Positions 45,417-55,200 of a DNA stretch of 64,000 nt are shown piece after piece. The stretch is from positions 32,833-96,832 of the forward strand of contig NZ_JADUCM010000020.1 of assembly GCF_016009175.1 (NCBI RefSeq). Reading direction: 5' to 3'. This DNA is from Pseudomonas alkylphenolica. Its GTDB lineage: Bacteria; Pseudomonadota; Gammaproteobacteria; Pseudomonadales; Pseudomonadaceae. Position numbers and translations under genes: made by a program. The notes beneath the pieces were generated by a model. It did no database searches. It saw only the letters and a program-made list of their open reading frames with translations, and was not told the DNA's origin. Each line of letters starts with the position of its first letter. The first letter of the stretch is position 1.

Positions 45417-46268
45417 ATGTTTCCCGAAAACTTTACCTTCTCCATCGCCGACTGGGTCAATGGCTGGGTCGATGCGCTGGTGACCAACTACGGCGATGTG
45501 TTCCGGCACATTTCCGACACCCTGCTGTGGGCAATAGTCAACCTTGAAGGCTTGCTGCGTGCCACGCCCTGGTGGTTGATGCTGGCGGTGGTCGGGGTGA
45601 TTGCCTGGCATGCCACACGGCGCGTGCTGCCGACCGTGGTGATCGTCGGCCTGCTGTTTCTGGTGGGCGCTGTCGGGCTGTGGGACAAGCTGATGCAAAC
45701 CCTGGCGCTGATGCTGGTGGCCACGTTGATATCGGTACTGGTCGGCATTCCCCTGGGGATCCTCTCGGCGCGTAGCAACCGCTTGCGCGCCGTGCTGATG
45801 CCGCTCCTGGACATCATGCAGACCATGCCCAGCTTCGTGTACCTGATTCCGGTGCTGATGCTGTTCGGCCTGGGCAAGGTACCGGCAATTTTCGCCACCG
45901 TCATCTACGCCGCGCCGCCGCTGATCCGCCTGACCGACCTGGGTATCCGTCAGGTTGACGGTGAGGTCATGGAAGCGATCAATGCTTTTGGTGCCAACCG
46001 CTGGCAGCAACTGTTCGGAGTGCAATTGCCGCTGGCGCTGCCGAGCATCATGGCCGGCATCAACCAGACCACCATGATGGCGCTGTCGATGGTGGTGATC
46101 GCCTCGATGATCGGGGCCCGTGGCCTGGGTGAGGATGTGCTGGTGGGGATCCAGACGCTCAACGTCGGCCGCGGTCTGGAAGCGGGCCTGGCGATTGTGA
46201 TTCTGGCTGTGGTGATCGACCGTATTACTCAAGCCTATGGCCGTCCACGGCATGAGGTGAGCAAATGA
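45417..46268 (+). CDS. hutW: ABC transporter permease (HutW-like)
   Basis: 283-residue inner-membrane permease of the proline/glycine-betaine type (BPD_transp_1), with about six helices. The EAA loop is visible as EAINAFGANRWQQLFGVQLPL. ATG at 45417 follows GAG by 8 bases; a GTG at 45408 is an alternative. It overlaps the ATPase gene by four bases (ATGA). Confidence 0.9.
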   Translation: MFPENFTFSIADWVNGWVDALVTNYGDVFRHISDTLLWAIVNLEGLLRATPWWLMLAVVGVIAWHATRRVLPTVVIVGLLFLVGAVGLWDKLMQTLALMLVATLISVLVGIPLGILSARSNRLRAVLMPLLDIMQTMPSFVYLIPVLMLFGLGKVPAIFATVIYAAPPLIRLTDLGIRQVDGEVMEAINAFGANRWQQLFGVQLPLALPSIMAGINQTTMMALSMVVIASMIGARGLGEDVLVGIQTLNVGRGLEAGLAIVILAVVIDRITQAYGRPRHEVSK

Positions 46269-47095
46269 GCACGCAGGCGATGAACAAGATCGAAGTGAAG
46301 AATGTCTTCAAGATCTTCGGCGCACGCGCCGAGGACGCCCTGCAACTGATTCGTCAGCAGCGCAGCAAAGAGCAGGTGCTGGCCGAGACCGGTTGTGTGG
46401 TGGGGGTCAATGACCTGTCGCTGTCGATCGGCAGCGGCGAGATTTTCGTCATCATGGGCCTGTCCGGCTCAGGCAAGTCAACGCTGGTCCGCCACTTCAA
46501 CCGCCTGATCGATCCTACCAGCGGGGCGATCCTGGTCGATGGCGAAGACATCCTGCAGTACGACATGGAGGCACTGCGCCAGTTCCGCCGCCGCAAGATC
46601 AGCATGGTGTTCCAGAGCTTCGGCCTGCTGCCGCACAAGACGGTGCTGGACAACGTTGCCTATGGCCTGAAAGTGCGCGGTGAGAGCAAGCAGCTGTGCA
46701 ACGAGCGCGCGCTGCACTGGATCAACACTGTGGGCCTGAAGGGCTACGAAAAGTCTTACCCGCATCAGCTTTCTGGCGGCATGCGCCAGCGTGTCGGCCT
46801 GGCACGGGCGCTGGCGGCAGACACCGACATCATCCTCATGGACGAAGCCTTCAGTGCCCTCGACCCGTTGATCCGCGCCGAGATGCAGGACCAGTTGCTG
46901 GAGCTGCAGAAAACCCTGCACAAGACCATTGTGTTCATCACCCATGACCTCGATGAGGCCGTGCGCATCGGCAATCGTATCGCGATCCTCAAGGATGGCC
47001 GGCTGATCCAGGTGGGCACACCAAAAGAGATTCTCCATTCGCCGGCTGACGAGTACGTCGACCGCTTTGTCCAACGCCGTGCGGCAACTGTGTGA
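46265..47095 (+). CDS. hutV: ABC transporter ATP-binding protein (HutV-like)
   Basis: 276-residue ATPase with Walker A GLSGSGKS (~65-72), signature LSGGMRQRVGLARAL, Walker B ILMDEAFSALD and the H-loop FITHDLDEA. The N-terminal extension (EDALQLIRQQRSKEQVLAETG) is typical of betaine/proline-type ATPases. No C-terminal CBS domains are present. It ends overlapping hutH1 (GTGA). Confidence 0.92.
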   Translation: MSTQAMNKIEVKNVFKIFGARAEDALQLIRQQRSKEQVLAETGCVVGVNDLSLSIGSGEIFVIMGLSGSGKSTLVRHFNRLIDPTSGAILVDGEDILQYDMEALRQFRRRKISMVFQSFGLLPHKTVLDNVAYGLKVRGESKQLCNERALHWINTVGLKGYEKSYPHQLSGGMRQRVGLARALAADTDIILMDEAFSALDPLIRAEMQDQLLELQKTLHKTIVFITHDLDEAVRIGNRIAILKDGRLIQVGTPKEILHSPADEYVDRFVQRRAATV

Positions 47096-48627
47096 GGGCC
47101 AACCTGTTGAACGTTGAAACTGTCGTCATCACGGACGCCCCGGTGCGTTGGCAAGACCTCGTCGCGGTAGCGCGCCATGGCGCACGCCTGGAACTGTCGG
47201 CGCAGGCCTGGGCACGTATCGAAAACGCCCAGGCCATCGTGCAACGCATTGTGCAGAGCCGCGAGCGCGCCTATGGGGTCAATACCGGCCTGGGCGCGCT
47301 GTGCAACGTGTCGCTGGAAGGCGAACAACTGAGTCAGCTGTCGCGCAACACCTTGCTCAGCCATGCCTGCGGTGTAGGCCCGGCGCTGGCAGACGAACAG
47401 ACCCGGGCGATCATCTGCGCTGCCATCGTCAACTACAGCCAAGGCAAGTCTGGCCTGCAACGCAGTGTGGTCGAGGCGCTGCTGGCGTTGCTCGAGCGCG
47501 GTATCACTCCACAGGTGCCGGCCCAGGGCTCGGTGGGTTATCTGACCCATATGGCCCATGTCGGCATCTGCTTGTTGGGTATCGGCAAGGTCAGCTACCG
47601 CGGGCAGATCGTCGAGGCTGCACACGCCTTGGCCGAAGAAGGCCTGGCCCCGGTAAAGCTGGGTGCCAAGGACGGGCTCTGCCTGGTCAACGGTACGCCG
47701 TGCATGACCGGCCTCAGCTGCCTGGCCCTGGATGACGCGACGCGCCTGCTGCAATGGGCCGACGTGATTTCGGCCATGAGTTTTGAAGCCCAGCGCGGCC
47801 AGATTGATGCGTTCGACGCCGAGATCATTGCGCTCAAGCCTCACCCGGGGATGCAACGGGTCGGTGAAAATCTGCGTGCGCTGCTCGATGGCAGTGAAGT
47901 GATTGCTGCGAGCAAAGGCATTCGCACCCAGGATGCGTTGAGCATCCGTTCGATTCCGCAGGTGCACGGCGCGGCCCGCGATCAGCTGGTGCACGCTGCC
48001 CGGCAGATCGAGTGCGAGCTCAATGGTGCCAACGACAACCCGCTGCTGCTGGGCACTGTGGATAACTTCCGGGTGATGTCCCAGGCCAACCCGCACGGCC
48101 AGTCGGTGGCCCTTGCCGCTGACCTGTTGGCCATTGCCATGGCAGAAATCGGCTCGATTGCCGAGCGTCGCCTGGACCGCCTGGTCAATCCGCATGTCAG
48201 TGGCTTGCCGGCGTTTCTGGTGAGCAACCCCGGGGTCAACTCGGGGATGATGATTACCCAGTACGTTGCCGCCTCGCTGTGTGCGGAAAACCGTCAGCTG
48301 GCGCAGCCTGCCGTGCTCGACAACTATGTGACCTCCGGCCTCCAGGAAGACCACCTGAGCCTGGGCACCAACGCGGCGCTGAAACTGCACAAGGTGCTGG
48401 AAAACTGCACGCAGATCCTGGCGATCGAGTACTTGCTGGCCGCCCAGGCCTTCGAATTCCTCAAGGCGCAGGGCTTCGGCACCGGCACCGGCGCTGCCTG
48501 GCACCTGCTGCGCGAACACGTGCCGGCCTACCTCGAAGACCGCTGGCTGGCGCCGGATATTGCCCGCGCCGCCGAGCTGCTCAGACAACCCCGGTTGCTG
48601 CAGCGCGTGCTGCCGGCCCTGCATTGA
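47092..48627 (+). CDS. hutH1: HutH1, histidase-family paralogue without the MIO triad
   Basis: 511-residue member of the histidine/phenylalanine ammonia-lyase fold family, lying right behind the ABC transporter. Unlike the adjacent HutH2, its cofactor region reads GSVGYLTHMAHV, lacking the Ala-Ser-Gly that cyclises to MIO. The QDPYSLR Tyr is replaced (QDALSIR), and the Phe in NFHAE is Pro (NPHGQ). Other residues persist: Tyr in YGVNTGLG, His in LSHACGVG, Asn in LVNGT and Glu in QEDH. It is thus unlikely to be a standard lyase; a regulatory, binding or scaffold role is possible. The start may be the TTG at 47107 (GAGG upstream) instead of the GTG at 47092. Confidence 0.85.
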   Translation: MRANLLNVETVVITDAPVRWQDLVAVARHGARLELSAQAWARIENAQAIVQRIVQSRERAYGVNTGLGALCNVSLEGEQLSQLSRNTLLSHACGVGPALADEQTRAIICAAIVNYSQGKSGLQRSVVEALLALLERGITPQVPAQGSVGYLTHMAHVGICLLGIGKVSYRGQIVEAAHALAEEGLAPVKLGAKDGLCLVNGTPCMTGLSCLALDDATRLLQWADVISAMSFEAQRGQIDAFDAEIIALKPHPGMQRVGENLRALLDGSEVIAASKGIRTQDALSIRSIPQVHGAARDQLVHAARQIECELNGANDNPLLLGTVDNFRVMSQANPHGQSVALAADLLAIAMAEIGSIAERRLDRLVNPHVSGLPAFLVSNPGVNSGMMITQYVAASLCAENRQLAQPAVLDNYVTSGLQEDHLSLGTNAALKLHKVLENCTQILAIEYLLAAQAFEFLKAQGFGTGTGAAWHLLREHVPAYLEDRWLAPDIARAAELLRQPRLLQRVLPALH

Positions 48628-48648
48628 ACAACTACAAGGAGTAAGGTC

Positions 48649-50181
48649 ATGAATACATTCAATCTGGTGCCTGGGCAGCTGACCCTGGCACAGCTGCGCG
48701 AAATCTATCGCCAACCCGTGCGCCTGACCCTGGACGCCAGTGCTGGCGCGGCGATTGACGCCAGTGTTGCCTGCGTCGAGCAGATCCTTGCAGAAAACCG
48801 CACCGCCTACGGGATCAACACCGGCTTCGGCCTGCTGGCTTCGACCCGCATTGCCAGCCACGACCTGGAAAACCTGCAGCGCTCGCTGGTGCTGTCGCAC
48901 GCCGCCGGTATCGGTGCACCGCTGGACGACGCCATGGTGCGGCTGATCATGGTGCTGAAGATCAACAGCCTCAGCCGTGGTTTCTCCGGCATCCGCCGCA
49001 AAGTCATCGACGCCCTGATCGCCCTGGTCAACGCCGAGGTGTACCCGCACATCCCGCTGAAAGGTTCGGTCGGCGCCTCCGGCGACCTGGCACCGTTGGC
49101 GCACATGTCGCTGGTACTGCTGGGCGAAGGCAAGGCGCGTTACCAGGGGCAGTGGCTGTCGGCTACCGAAGCGCTGGCGGCTGCAGGCCTTGAACCGCTG
49201 ACCCTGGCAGCCAAAGAAGGCCTGGCGCTGCTCAATGGCACGCAGGCATCCACCGCCTATGCGCTGCGCGGCCTGTTTGAAGGCGAGGACCTGTTCGCCG
49301 CGGCTACCTCGATCGGTGCGCTGACAGTCGAAGCCGTGCTTGGTTCGCGCTCGCCGTTCGATGCCCGCATTCATGCTGCGCGCGGCCAGCGTGGGCAGAT
49401 CGATTCGGCTGCCTGCTACCGCGATCTGCTCGGCGATGGCAGTGAGATCTCGGCCTCCCACGAAAACTGTGGCAAGGTCCAGGACCCGTATTCGCTGCGT
49501 TGCCAGCCGCAGGTCATGGGCGCCTGCCTGACCCAGTTGCGCCAGGCCGCCGAAGTGCTGGCGGTCGAAGCCAATGCCGTTTCCGACAACCCGTTGGTGT
49601 TTGCCAGCGAAGGCGACGTGATTTCCGGTGGCAACTTTCACGCAGAGCCCGTGGCCATGGCCGCCGACAACATGGCCCTGGCCATCGCTGAAATCGGTTC
49701 GCTGAGCGAGCGCCGCATCTCGTTGATGATGGACAAGCACATGTCCCAGTTGCCGCCGTTCCTGGTGGAAAACGGCGGGGTCAACTCGGGCTTCATGATT
49801 GCCCAGGTCACCGCAGCAGCGCTGGCCAGCGAAAACAAGGCGCTGTCCCATCCGCACAGCGTCGACAGCCTGCCGACCTCAGCCAACCAGGAAGACCATG
49901 TGTCGATGGCGCCGGCTGCCGGCAAACGGCTGTGGGAGATGGCCGAGAACACCCGTGGCGTGCTGGCCATCGAATGGCTGGGCGCCTGCCAGGGCCTGGA
50001 CCTGCGCGAGGGCCTGAAGACCTCGGCCAAGCTGGAACAGGCACGCCAGGTTTTGCGCAAGGAAGTTGCGCACTACGACCGCGACCGGTTCTTCTCGCCA
50101 GACATCGAAGTGGCCAGCGCGCTGCTGGCTGAAGGCAAGCTGAGCGGACTGTTGTTGGCGGGCGTTCTGCCGAGCCTGTAA
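48649..50181 (+). CDS. hutH: Histidine ammonia-lyase HutH (HutH2)
   Basis: 510-residue histidase that removes ammonia from L-histidine to give urocanate, first step of the hut pathway. The MIO motif is intact in GSVGASGDLAPLAHM (Ala-Ser-Gly at ~143-145). Tyr in YGINTGFG, QDPYSLR, NFHAEP and QEDH are also present. AAGGAG lies 9 bases before the ATG. This, not hutH1, is expected to be the working histidase. Confidence 0.97.
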   Translation: MNTFNLVPGQLTLAQLREIYRQPVRLTLDASAGAAIDASVACVEQILAENRTAYGINTGFGLLASTRIASHDLENLQRSLVLSHAAGIGAPLDDAMVRLIMVLKINSLSRGFSGIRRKVIDALIALVNAEVYPHIPLKGSVGASGDLAPLAHMSLVLLGEGKARYQGQWLSATEALAAAGLEPLTLAAKEGLALLNGTQASTAYALRGLFEGEDLFAAATSIGALTVEAVLGSRSPFDARIHAARGQRGQIDSAACYRDLLGDGSEISASHENCGKVQDPYSLRCQPQVMGACLTQLRQAAEVLAVEANAVSDNPLVFASEGDVISGGNFHAEPVAMAADNMALAIAEIGSLSERRISLMMDKHMSQLPPFLVENGGVNSGFMIAQVTAAALASENKALSHPHSVDSLPTSANQEDHVSMAPAAGKRLWEMAENTRGVLAIEWLGACQGLDLREGLKTSAKLEQARQVLRKEVAHYDRDRFFSPDIEVASALLAEGKLSGLLLAGVLPSL

Positions 50182-50204
50182 CGGACTGCAAACGGAGATA
50201 TTTC

Positions 50205-51410
50205 ATGAAAACCCTCTGGCAGCATTGCCATGTGGCGAGCATGGCGCACGGCACGTACTCGATCATCGAGGATGCGGCGATGATCACCAGCGCCGGCCAT
50301 ATCGAGTGGATCGGCCCACGTCAGGCACTGCCGGCGGTCAACGCTGAGCGCAGCGTCGACCTGGGAGGCGCCTGGGTCACACCAGGGCTGATCGATTGCC
50401 ACACCCATGCGGTGTTCGGTGGTAATCGCAGTGGTGAGTTCGAGCAGCGCCTGCAGGGCGTCAGCTATGCCGAGATCGCCGCCCAGGGCGGTGGCATTGC
50501 CAGCACGGTGCGGGCGACGCGTGCGGCCAGCGAAGATGAACTGTTCGCCAGCGCCCGCCAACGCGTGCAGGCATTGATGCGCGATGGCGTCACCACCCTG
50601 GAAATCAAATCCGGCTATGGCCTGGATCTATCCAGTGAGCGCAAATTGCTCAACGTGATCCGCCGTCTGGGTGAAGAGCTGCCGCTGACGGTGCGCAGCA
50701 CTTGTCTGGCAGCGCATGCCCTGCCACCTGAATACAAGGACCGCGCCGACGACTACATCAACCACATCTGTGATGAGATGCTGCCGGCGCTGGCGGCCGA
50801 AGGCCTGGTCGATGCTGTCGACGCCTTCTGCGAGTACCTGGCATTTTCCCCGGCCCAGGTCGAGCGGGTGTTCATCAAGGCCCGTGAACTGCGGTTGCCG
50901 GTCAAACTGCATGCCGAGCAGTTGTCGTCGCTGGCCGGATCGAGCCTGGCGGCACGCTATCAGGCCTTGTCGGCCGATCACCTGGAATTCATGACCGAAG
51001 AAGACGCCATTGCCATGGCTGCAGCGGGCACCGTTGCGGTGCTGTTGCCGGGCGCTTTCTATTTTCTGCGTGAAACCCAACTGCCGCCGATGGACGCCCT
51101 GCGCAAACACGGGGTGAAGATCGCCATCGCCAGTGACCTGAACCCTGGCACCTCACCGGCGCTTTCGCTGCGGCTGATGCTCAACATGGCGTGCACGCTG
51201 TTCCGTCTGACGCCGGAAGAGGCGTTAGCGGGTGTCACCCTGCATGCCGCTACGGCGCTGGGAATGGGTAGCAGCCATGGTTCGCTGGAAGTGGGCAAAG
51301 CCGCAGACTTCGTCGCCTGGCAGATCGAACGACCGGCAGACCTGTGTTACTGGCTCGGCGGCGACCTGCCCAAGCGGGTCGTGCGCCAGGGCCGTGAACT
51401 GTTCAATTGA
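50205..51410 (+). CDS. hutI: Imidazolonepropionase HutI
   Basis: 401-residue amidohydrolase that opens imidazolone-5-propionate to N-formimidoyl-L-glutamate. Metal ligands are in DCHTHAVFGGNR (~64-75), with LHAEQLS (~residue 230) and IASDLNPGTSP (~306-316) following. It is 23 bases after hutH and 10 before hutG. Confidence 0.97.
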   Translation: MKTLWQHCHVASMAHGTYSIIEDAAMITSAGHIEWIGPRQALPAVNAERSVDLGGAWVTPGLIDCHTHAVFGGNRSGEFEQRLQGVSYAEIAAQGGGIASTVRATRAASEDELFASARQRVQALMRDGVTTLEIKSGYGLDLSSERKLLNVIRRLGEELPLTVRSTCLAAHALPPEYKDRADDYINHICDEMLPALAAEGLVDAVDAFCEYLAFSPAQVERVFIKARELRLPVKLHAEQLSSLAGSSLAARYQALSADHLEFMTEEDAIAMAAAGTVAVLLPGAFYFLRETQLPPMDALRKHGVKIAIASDLNPGTSPALSLRLMLNMACTLFRLTPEEALAGVTLHAATALGMGSSHGSLEVGKAADFVAWQIERPADLCYWLGGDLPKRVVRQGRELFN

Positions 51411-51420
51411 GGGAGGGTGA

Positions 51421-52224
51421 ATGGACAAGGTACTGAGTTTTCATCAGGGCAGCCTGCCGTTGCTGATCAGCATGCCGCACGCCGGCCTGCGCTTGACCCC
51501 GGCGGTCAAGGGGGGCCTGGTGGCGCAGGCGCAAGGCTTGCCGGACACCGACTGGCATATTCCCCGGCTATACGATTTTGCCCGTGAACTGGGGGCCAGC
51601 ATCGTCGCCGCCGAGTACTCGCGGTTTGTCATCGACCTGAACCGTCCCGAGGACGACAAGCCGTTGTACGCCGGTGCGACAACGGGCCTGTACCCGGCCA
51701 CCCTGTTCGAAGGCGAGCCGCTGTTCAAGGAAGGGCAAGTGCCCTCGGCAGCTGAGCGCGCCACCTACCTGGAACAGATCTGGCGGCCTTATCACGACAC
51801 ACTGCGCAACGAACTGCAGCGCCTGCGTGAGCAATTCGGTTATGCGCTGCTATGGGATGCGCATTCGATCCGTTCGCACATTCCGCACCTGTTCGACGGC
51901 ACGTTGCCGGACTTCAACCTGGGCACTTTCAATGGTGCCAGTTGCGACCCTCAACTGGCCGAGCGCCTGCAGGGTGTCTGCACCGGGTTTGCGCACTACA
52001 GCCACGTGCTCAACGGCCGCTTCAAAGGCGGGCATATCACCCGTCACTATGGCGACCCGGCCAACAATATCCATGCCGTACAGCTGGAGCTGGCGCAGCG
52101 TACCTACATGGAAGAGCGCGAGCCGTTCGCCTATGACGAACAACTCGCGCAGAACACTCGGCAGGTACTGCGCAAGTTGCTTGAAACGATCATGGCCTGG
52201 GGGCTTGAGCGCTACGGGCGTTGA
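51421..52224 (+). CDS. hutG: N-formylglutamate deformylase HutG
   Basis: 267-residue amidohydrolase (N-formylglutamate amidohydrolase family) that yields glutamate and formate, the last step with HutF. Features: LPLLISMPHAGLRLTP (~12-27), YSRFVIDLNRPED (~62-74) and LLWDAHSIRSHIP (~141-153). Preceded by GAGGGAGGG. It ends 6 bases from the convergent NEL-type gene. Confidence 0.96.
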   Translation: MDKVLSFHQGSLPLLISMPHAGLRLTPAVKGGLVAQAQGLPDTDWHIPRLYDFARELGASIVAAEYSRFVIDLNRPEDDKPLYAGATTGLYPATLFEGEPLFKEGQVPSAAERATYLEQIWRPYHDTLRNELQRLREQFGYALLWDAHSIRSHIPHLFDGTLPDFNLGTFNGASCDPQLAERLQGVCTGFAHYSHVLNGRFKGGHITRHYGDPANNIHAVQLELAQRTYMEEREPFAYDEQLAQNTRQVLRKLLETIMAWGLERYGR

Positions 52225-52230
52225 ACCGGG

Positions 52231-55200
52231 TTATTCGCTTGAAGCGCGTGGCCTGCGATCAGGGTCAGCGAAGGCGGTAAGCTCGCGGATCAGGTGTGAT
52301 TCGCGGACTTGCCGGCTTCGCTCCAGGGCGTTGAACTCTTCAGTCAGTTCATCCAGTGATCGTCCTGGATAGCGCTCGGTCAGAGCATTCACCTGGTCCC
52401 GGTAGCTGCTTTCGATCTGCGCGAAGCGCTCAGCGTGGGCCTGGCGCAAATGCTGGACCCACACATCGTTGGCGGCGGCAAAACGCAGGAAGTCCTCGCC
52501 GAGTTCGCCACGCTGAACCTGCAACTCTGCATCGATCAATTCCTCGACACTGGGGTTGATCGCATAGAGCAGCCTGTCCACGGGCTGGCCAAGTTGCAGT
52601 GGTCCGTTCAGTTCACGAAGGTAAGTCAGGCGCACCTCGGCTACATCCCGGTCGCCGGCTTCCCGCGTGGCCAGCTCATCCACCGTGTGCACCCGATACA
52701 GACGGCGCAGCTCACGGTACAGGTTCGCCTCGTTGTCCGCGCCATCGAACTGCAAGTGTTCGCTGGCGATGAAGAACTCGATGTTCTTGAAGGTCAGCAG
52801 CGCGCCGTCATGGCAGGTATGGCTGCCGTCTTCCCGGGTCAAGGCTTCGCTGGCCTGGATGTTGAATAGCGCCCGATCGTCTGCGTTGAGCAATGCCCTG
52901 ACCAGCACCTTGCGCACCCTTGTACAGAACGCTGCGCGAGTTTCGCCATTCTGGTAGGTGGAGGTGTTTTTCAATCGGCCGACAAGGGCAAGCAAGTCCT
53001 GGGCATCGCCTGCTTCCTCAAGTTGCTCCCAAGTGTCGCGCAGGGCTTGGTTTTCCACTTCTGATAGCTGGAGCCAGTCTGTGAGCTGGGGCGTGTCTTC
53101 GATAGCCAGCCCCCCAAACTCGCCGCGATACTCGTTGAGCAGGTCCTCGTACCAAGCGTCAAGGGCATCGAACCTGAGCGTGTAGCTGCTCCGGCTCTCC
53201 GATGCCACGCGGGCACGGTGAACCACATTTTCCGCCAGGGGATTGCCGTGGAGGCCGATCGTGCTGATGAGCACGTTGTTATCGAGGTTTCCAGGATGAA
53301 ACTCGGCAGCTCCGTGAGCCGGTTATCGCTCAGGTCGAGCATCTCCAGAGGCAGCAGGCGATTCACCCAGGTTGGCCACTGCTCAAGCCCCATTTCGTTG
53401 AGTTCAAGGCGCCGCAATCGCAGGAGTGTGCGGGGGGCATTGTCGACCGAGCCCGCGCGGTTGTTGCTGAGGTCCAGCACTTCGAGTTGTTCCAGTGGCT
53501 CCAACGCGTCCATGAAGGGCTGATCGACCTCCAGCCCGACATTGCGCAGTGCCAGGTAGGTGAGCTGGGAAGAATCCCGCAGCGCCATTGGCAGGTCTTG
53601 GGGTGCCCGCACGAAAGTGTCCAGGGTCAGGCGGGTCATGCGAGGGAAACGCCTGAGCAGAGCTTGCAATTGTTCGGTGGTACCGCTGACATTTTCGAGG
53701 CTCAGATTGATTACTCGCTCAGTGAAGAATGCGGGTAATCGCGTCGGGATCAGATCCAGTGCCACACCTGTAAGACGCAGCGGCATGCTGAGCTGGCTGG
53801 TTTCCTGGCTGCTCCAGAATTGCCGCAGCGCCGAAGCTATGCGCGATCGGCCGGTCAGCACGGCCTGGCTGACCACCGTGGTCGAGGAGGAAGCATTGAC
53901 GTAGTTGTCGAGTAGGTCGTGCAGCGTCTGGCGCAGCTCCAGTTGCTGATTGAGGCGTTCACGGAAAGCATCGGGCTGGTCCCACTCGAAGCGTGTTCCA
54001 AAGCCGTCCTGGTTGAGCATTACGGACAGCATGTGGTCATGGCTGATAGCGTTGCCTTGCAAGAAGATCTCAGGGTGTTCGGTGACGCCGAAGCTGCTTT
54101 CCAGCAAGAAGTGGGGCAGTAGCGTGATCCGGTTGTTACGCAGAGAGATCTGTTGCATGCGGGACGCGCTACTGTAGGCGAGTCCGTCCGGCCAGTGTTG
54201 CAGTTGCATGTTGTCGAGGCCTAGATACGTCAGCCTCAAGTCACTGAAGTTGGGCGGGTAGTCCTCGGAGACGTGATTTCCGCTGAGGTCCAGGTGGCGC
54301 AGGCCGGCCAGGCTGGCGAGGCTGTCGATATCTGACGTGGAAATCTGAATGTTCTGGTTAGTCAGGCTAAGCGACTGCAGCGAAGGTAGCCACTCTGCAA
54401 TCAACGGCAAGCTGAACTGGAATGGCGAAGGTGGTGCCTCTTGCCGGTAGGCGCGGCTGATTTCCAGTGTTCTCAAACCGGAGAATTGCCTGAGAAGACT
54501 GATCAGGCGTGGTGTGTGCGCGCGCACGCTTTCGTAACGGTCAGGCTGGATTTCGAGCAGTTGCAAGTCGCTGACGCTTGCGGTCAAGAACGCCGGCAAC
54601 TCAAGGGGAAAGTCCAGCAGTGATAACCGCTCCAGGCGCAAGGGTGCCGCCACGCTGCCGTTTGCTGCAAAGGCTCGATCATACCAATGCTGAGTGATGG
54701 CATTCGCCATTTGCTCAAAGTCGTTAGCGTTGTAGCTAGGCAAAACGGCCGCCATCTGCCGCCAGTTACTCAGGCTGGACTGCAATTGGCTGCGTTGCTC
54801 CAGCAGGCTGTCGAGCAGGTTGTTTATCGCGTTGCGATCGAGGTTGCGGTACTCCAGTGCTGCCAGGGTCTGCTCGGCAGGACGTGGCGTGGGGGCGTAC
54901 AGACCGATCTGCCTGATCCTGGCGAGCAGTGTTTGACGTGAGATGCTGTTGGCACGCGGGCGAGTGCCGCCCAAGGGGTAGCCTATACGCCCGTCGGCCA
55001 GGCGCATGGGCGAGCGGAAACCAGGCTCCAACGGCTGCATGCCCAGTATCTGCCTGAGTGCCGGGCGTGGCAGCAAGTCGGTTTGTAGAGTCAATGCCTT
55101 GAGTGCCTGCTCGTCATCGATCCCCAGCGTCGCACGTTGCGATTCACTGAGTGCTTCGAACAGGGCGCCATGCAGCGAGGCGTGGGCGTTAAGCGGTGCA

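Noticed and set aside
52231..53274. NEL domain as an independent gene starting at GTG 53274
   Set aside because: The frame extends upstream of that GTG into LRR-like sequence joined to the previous frame, with no convincing ribosome site; a frameshifted single gene explains both parts.
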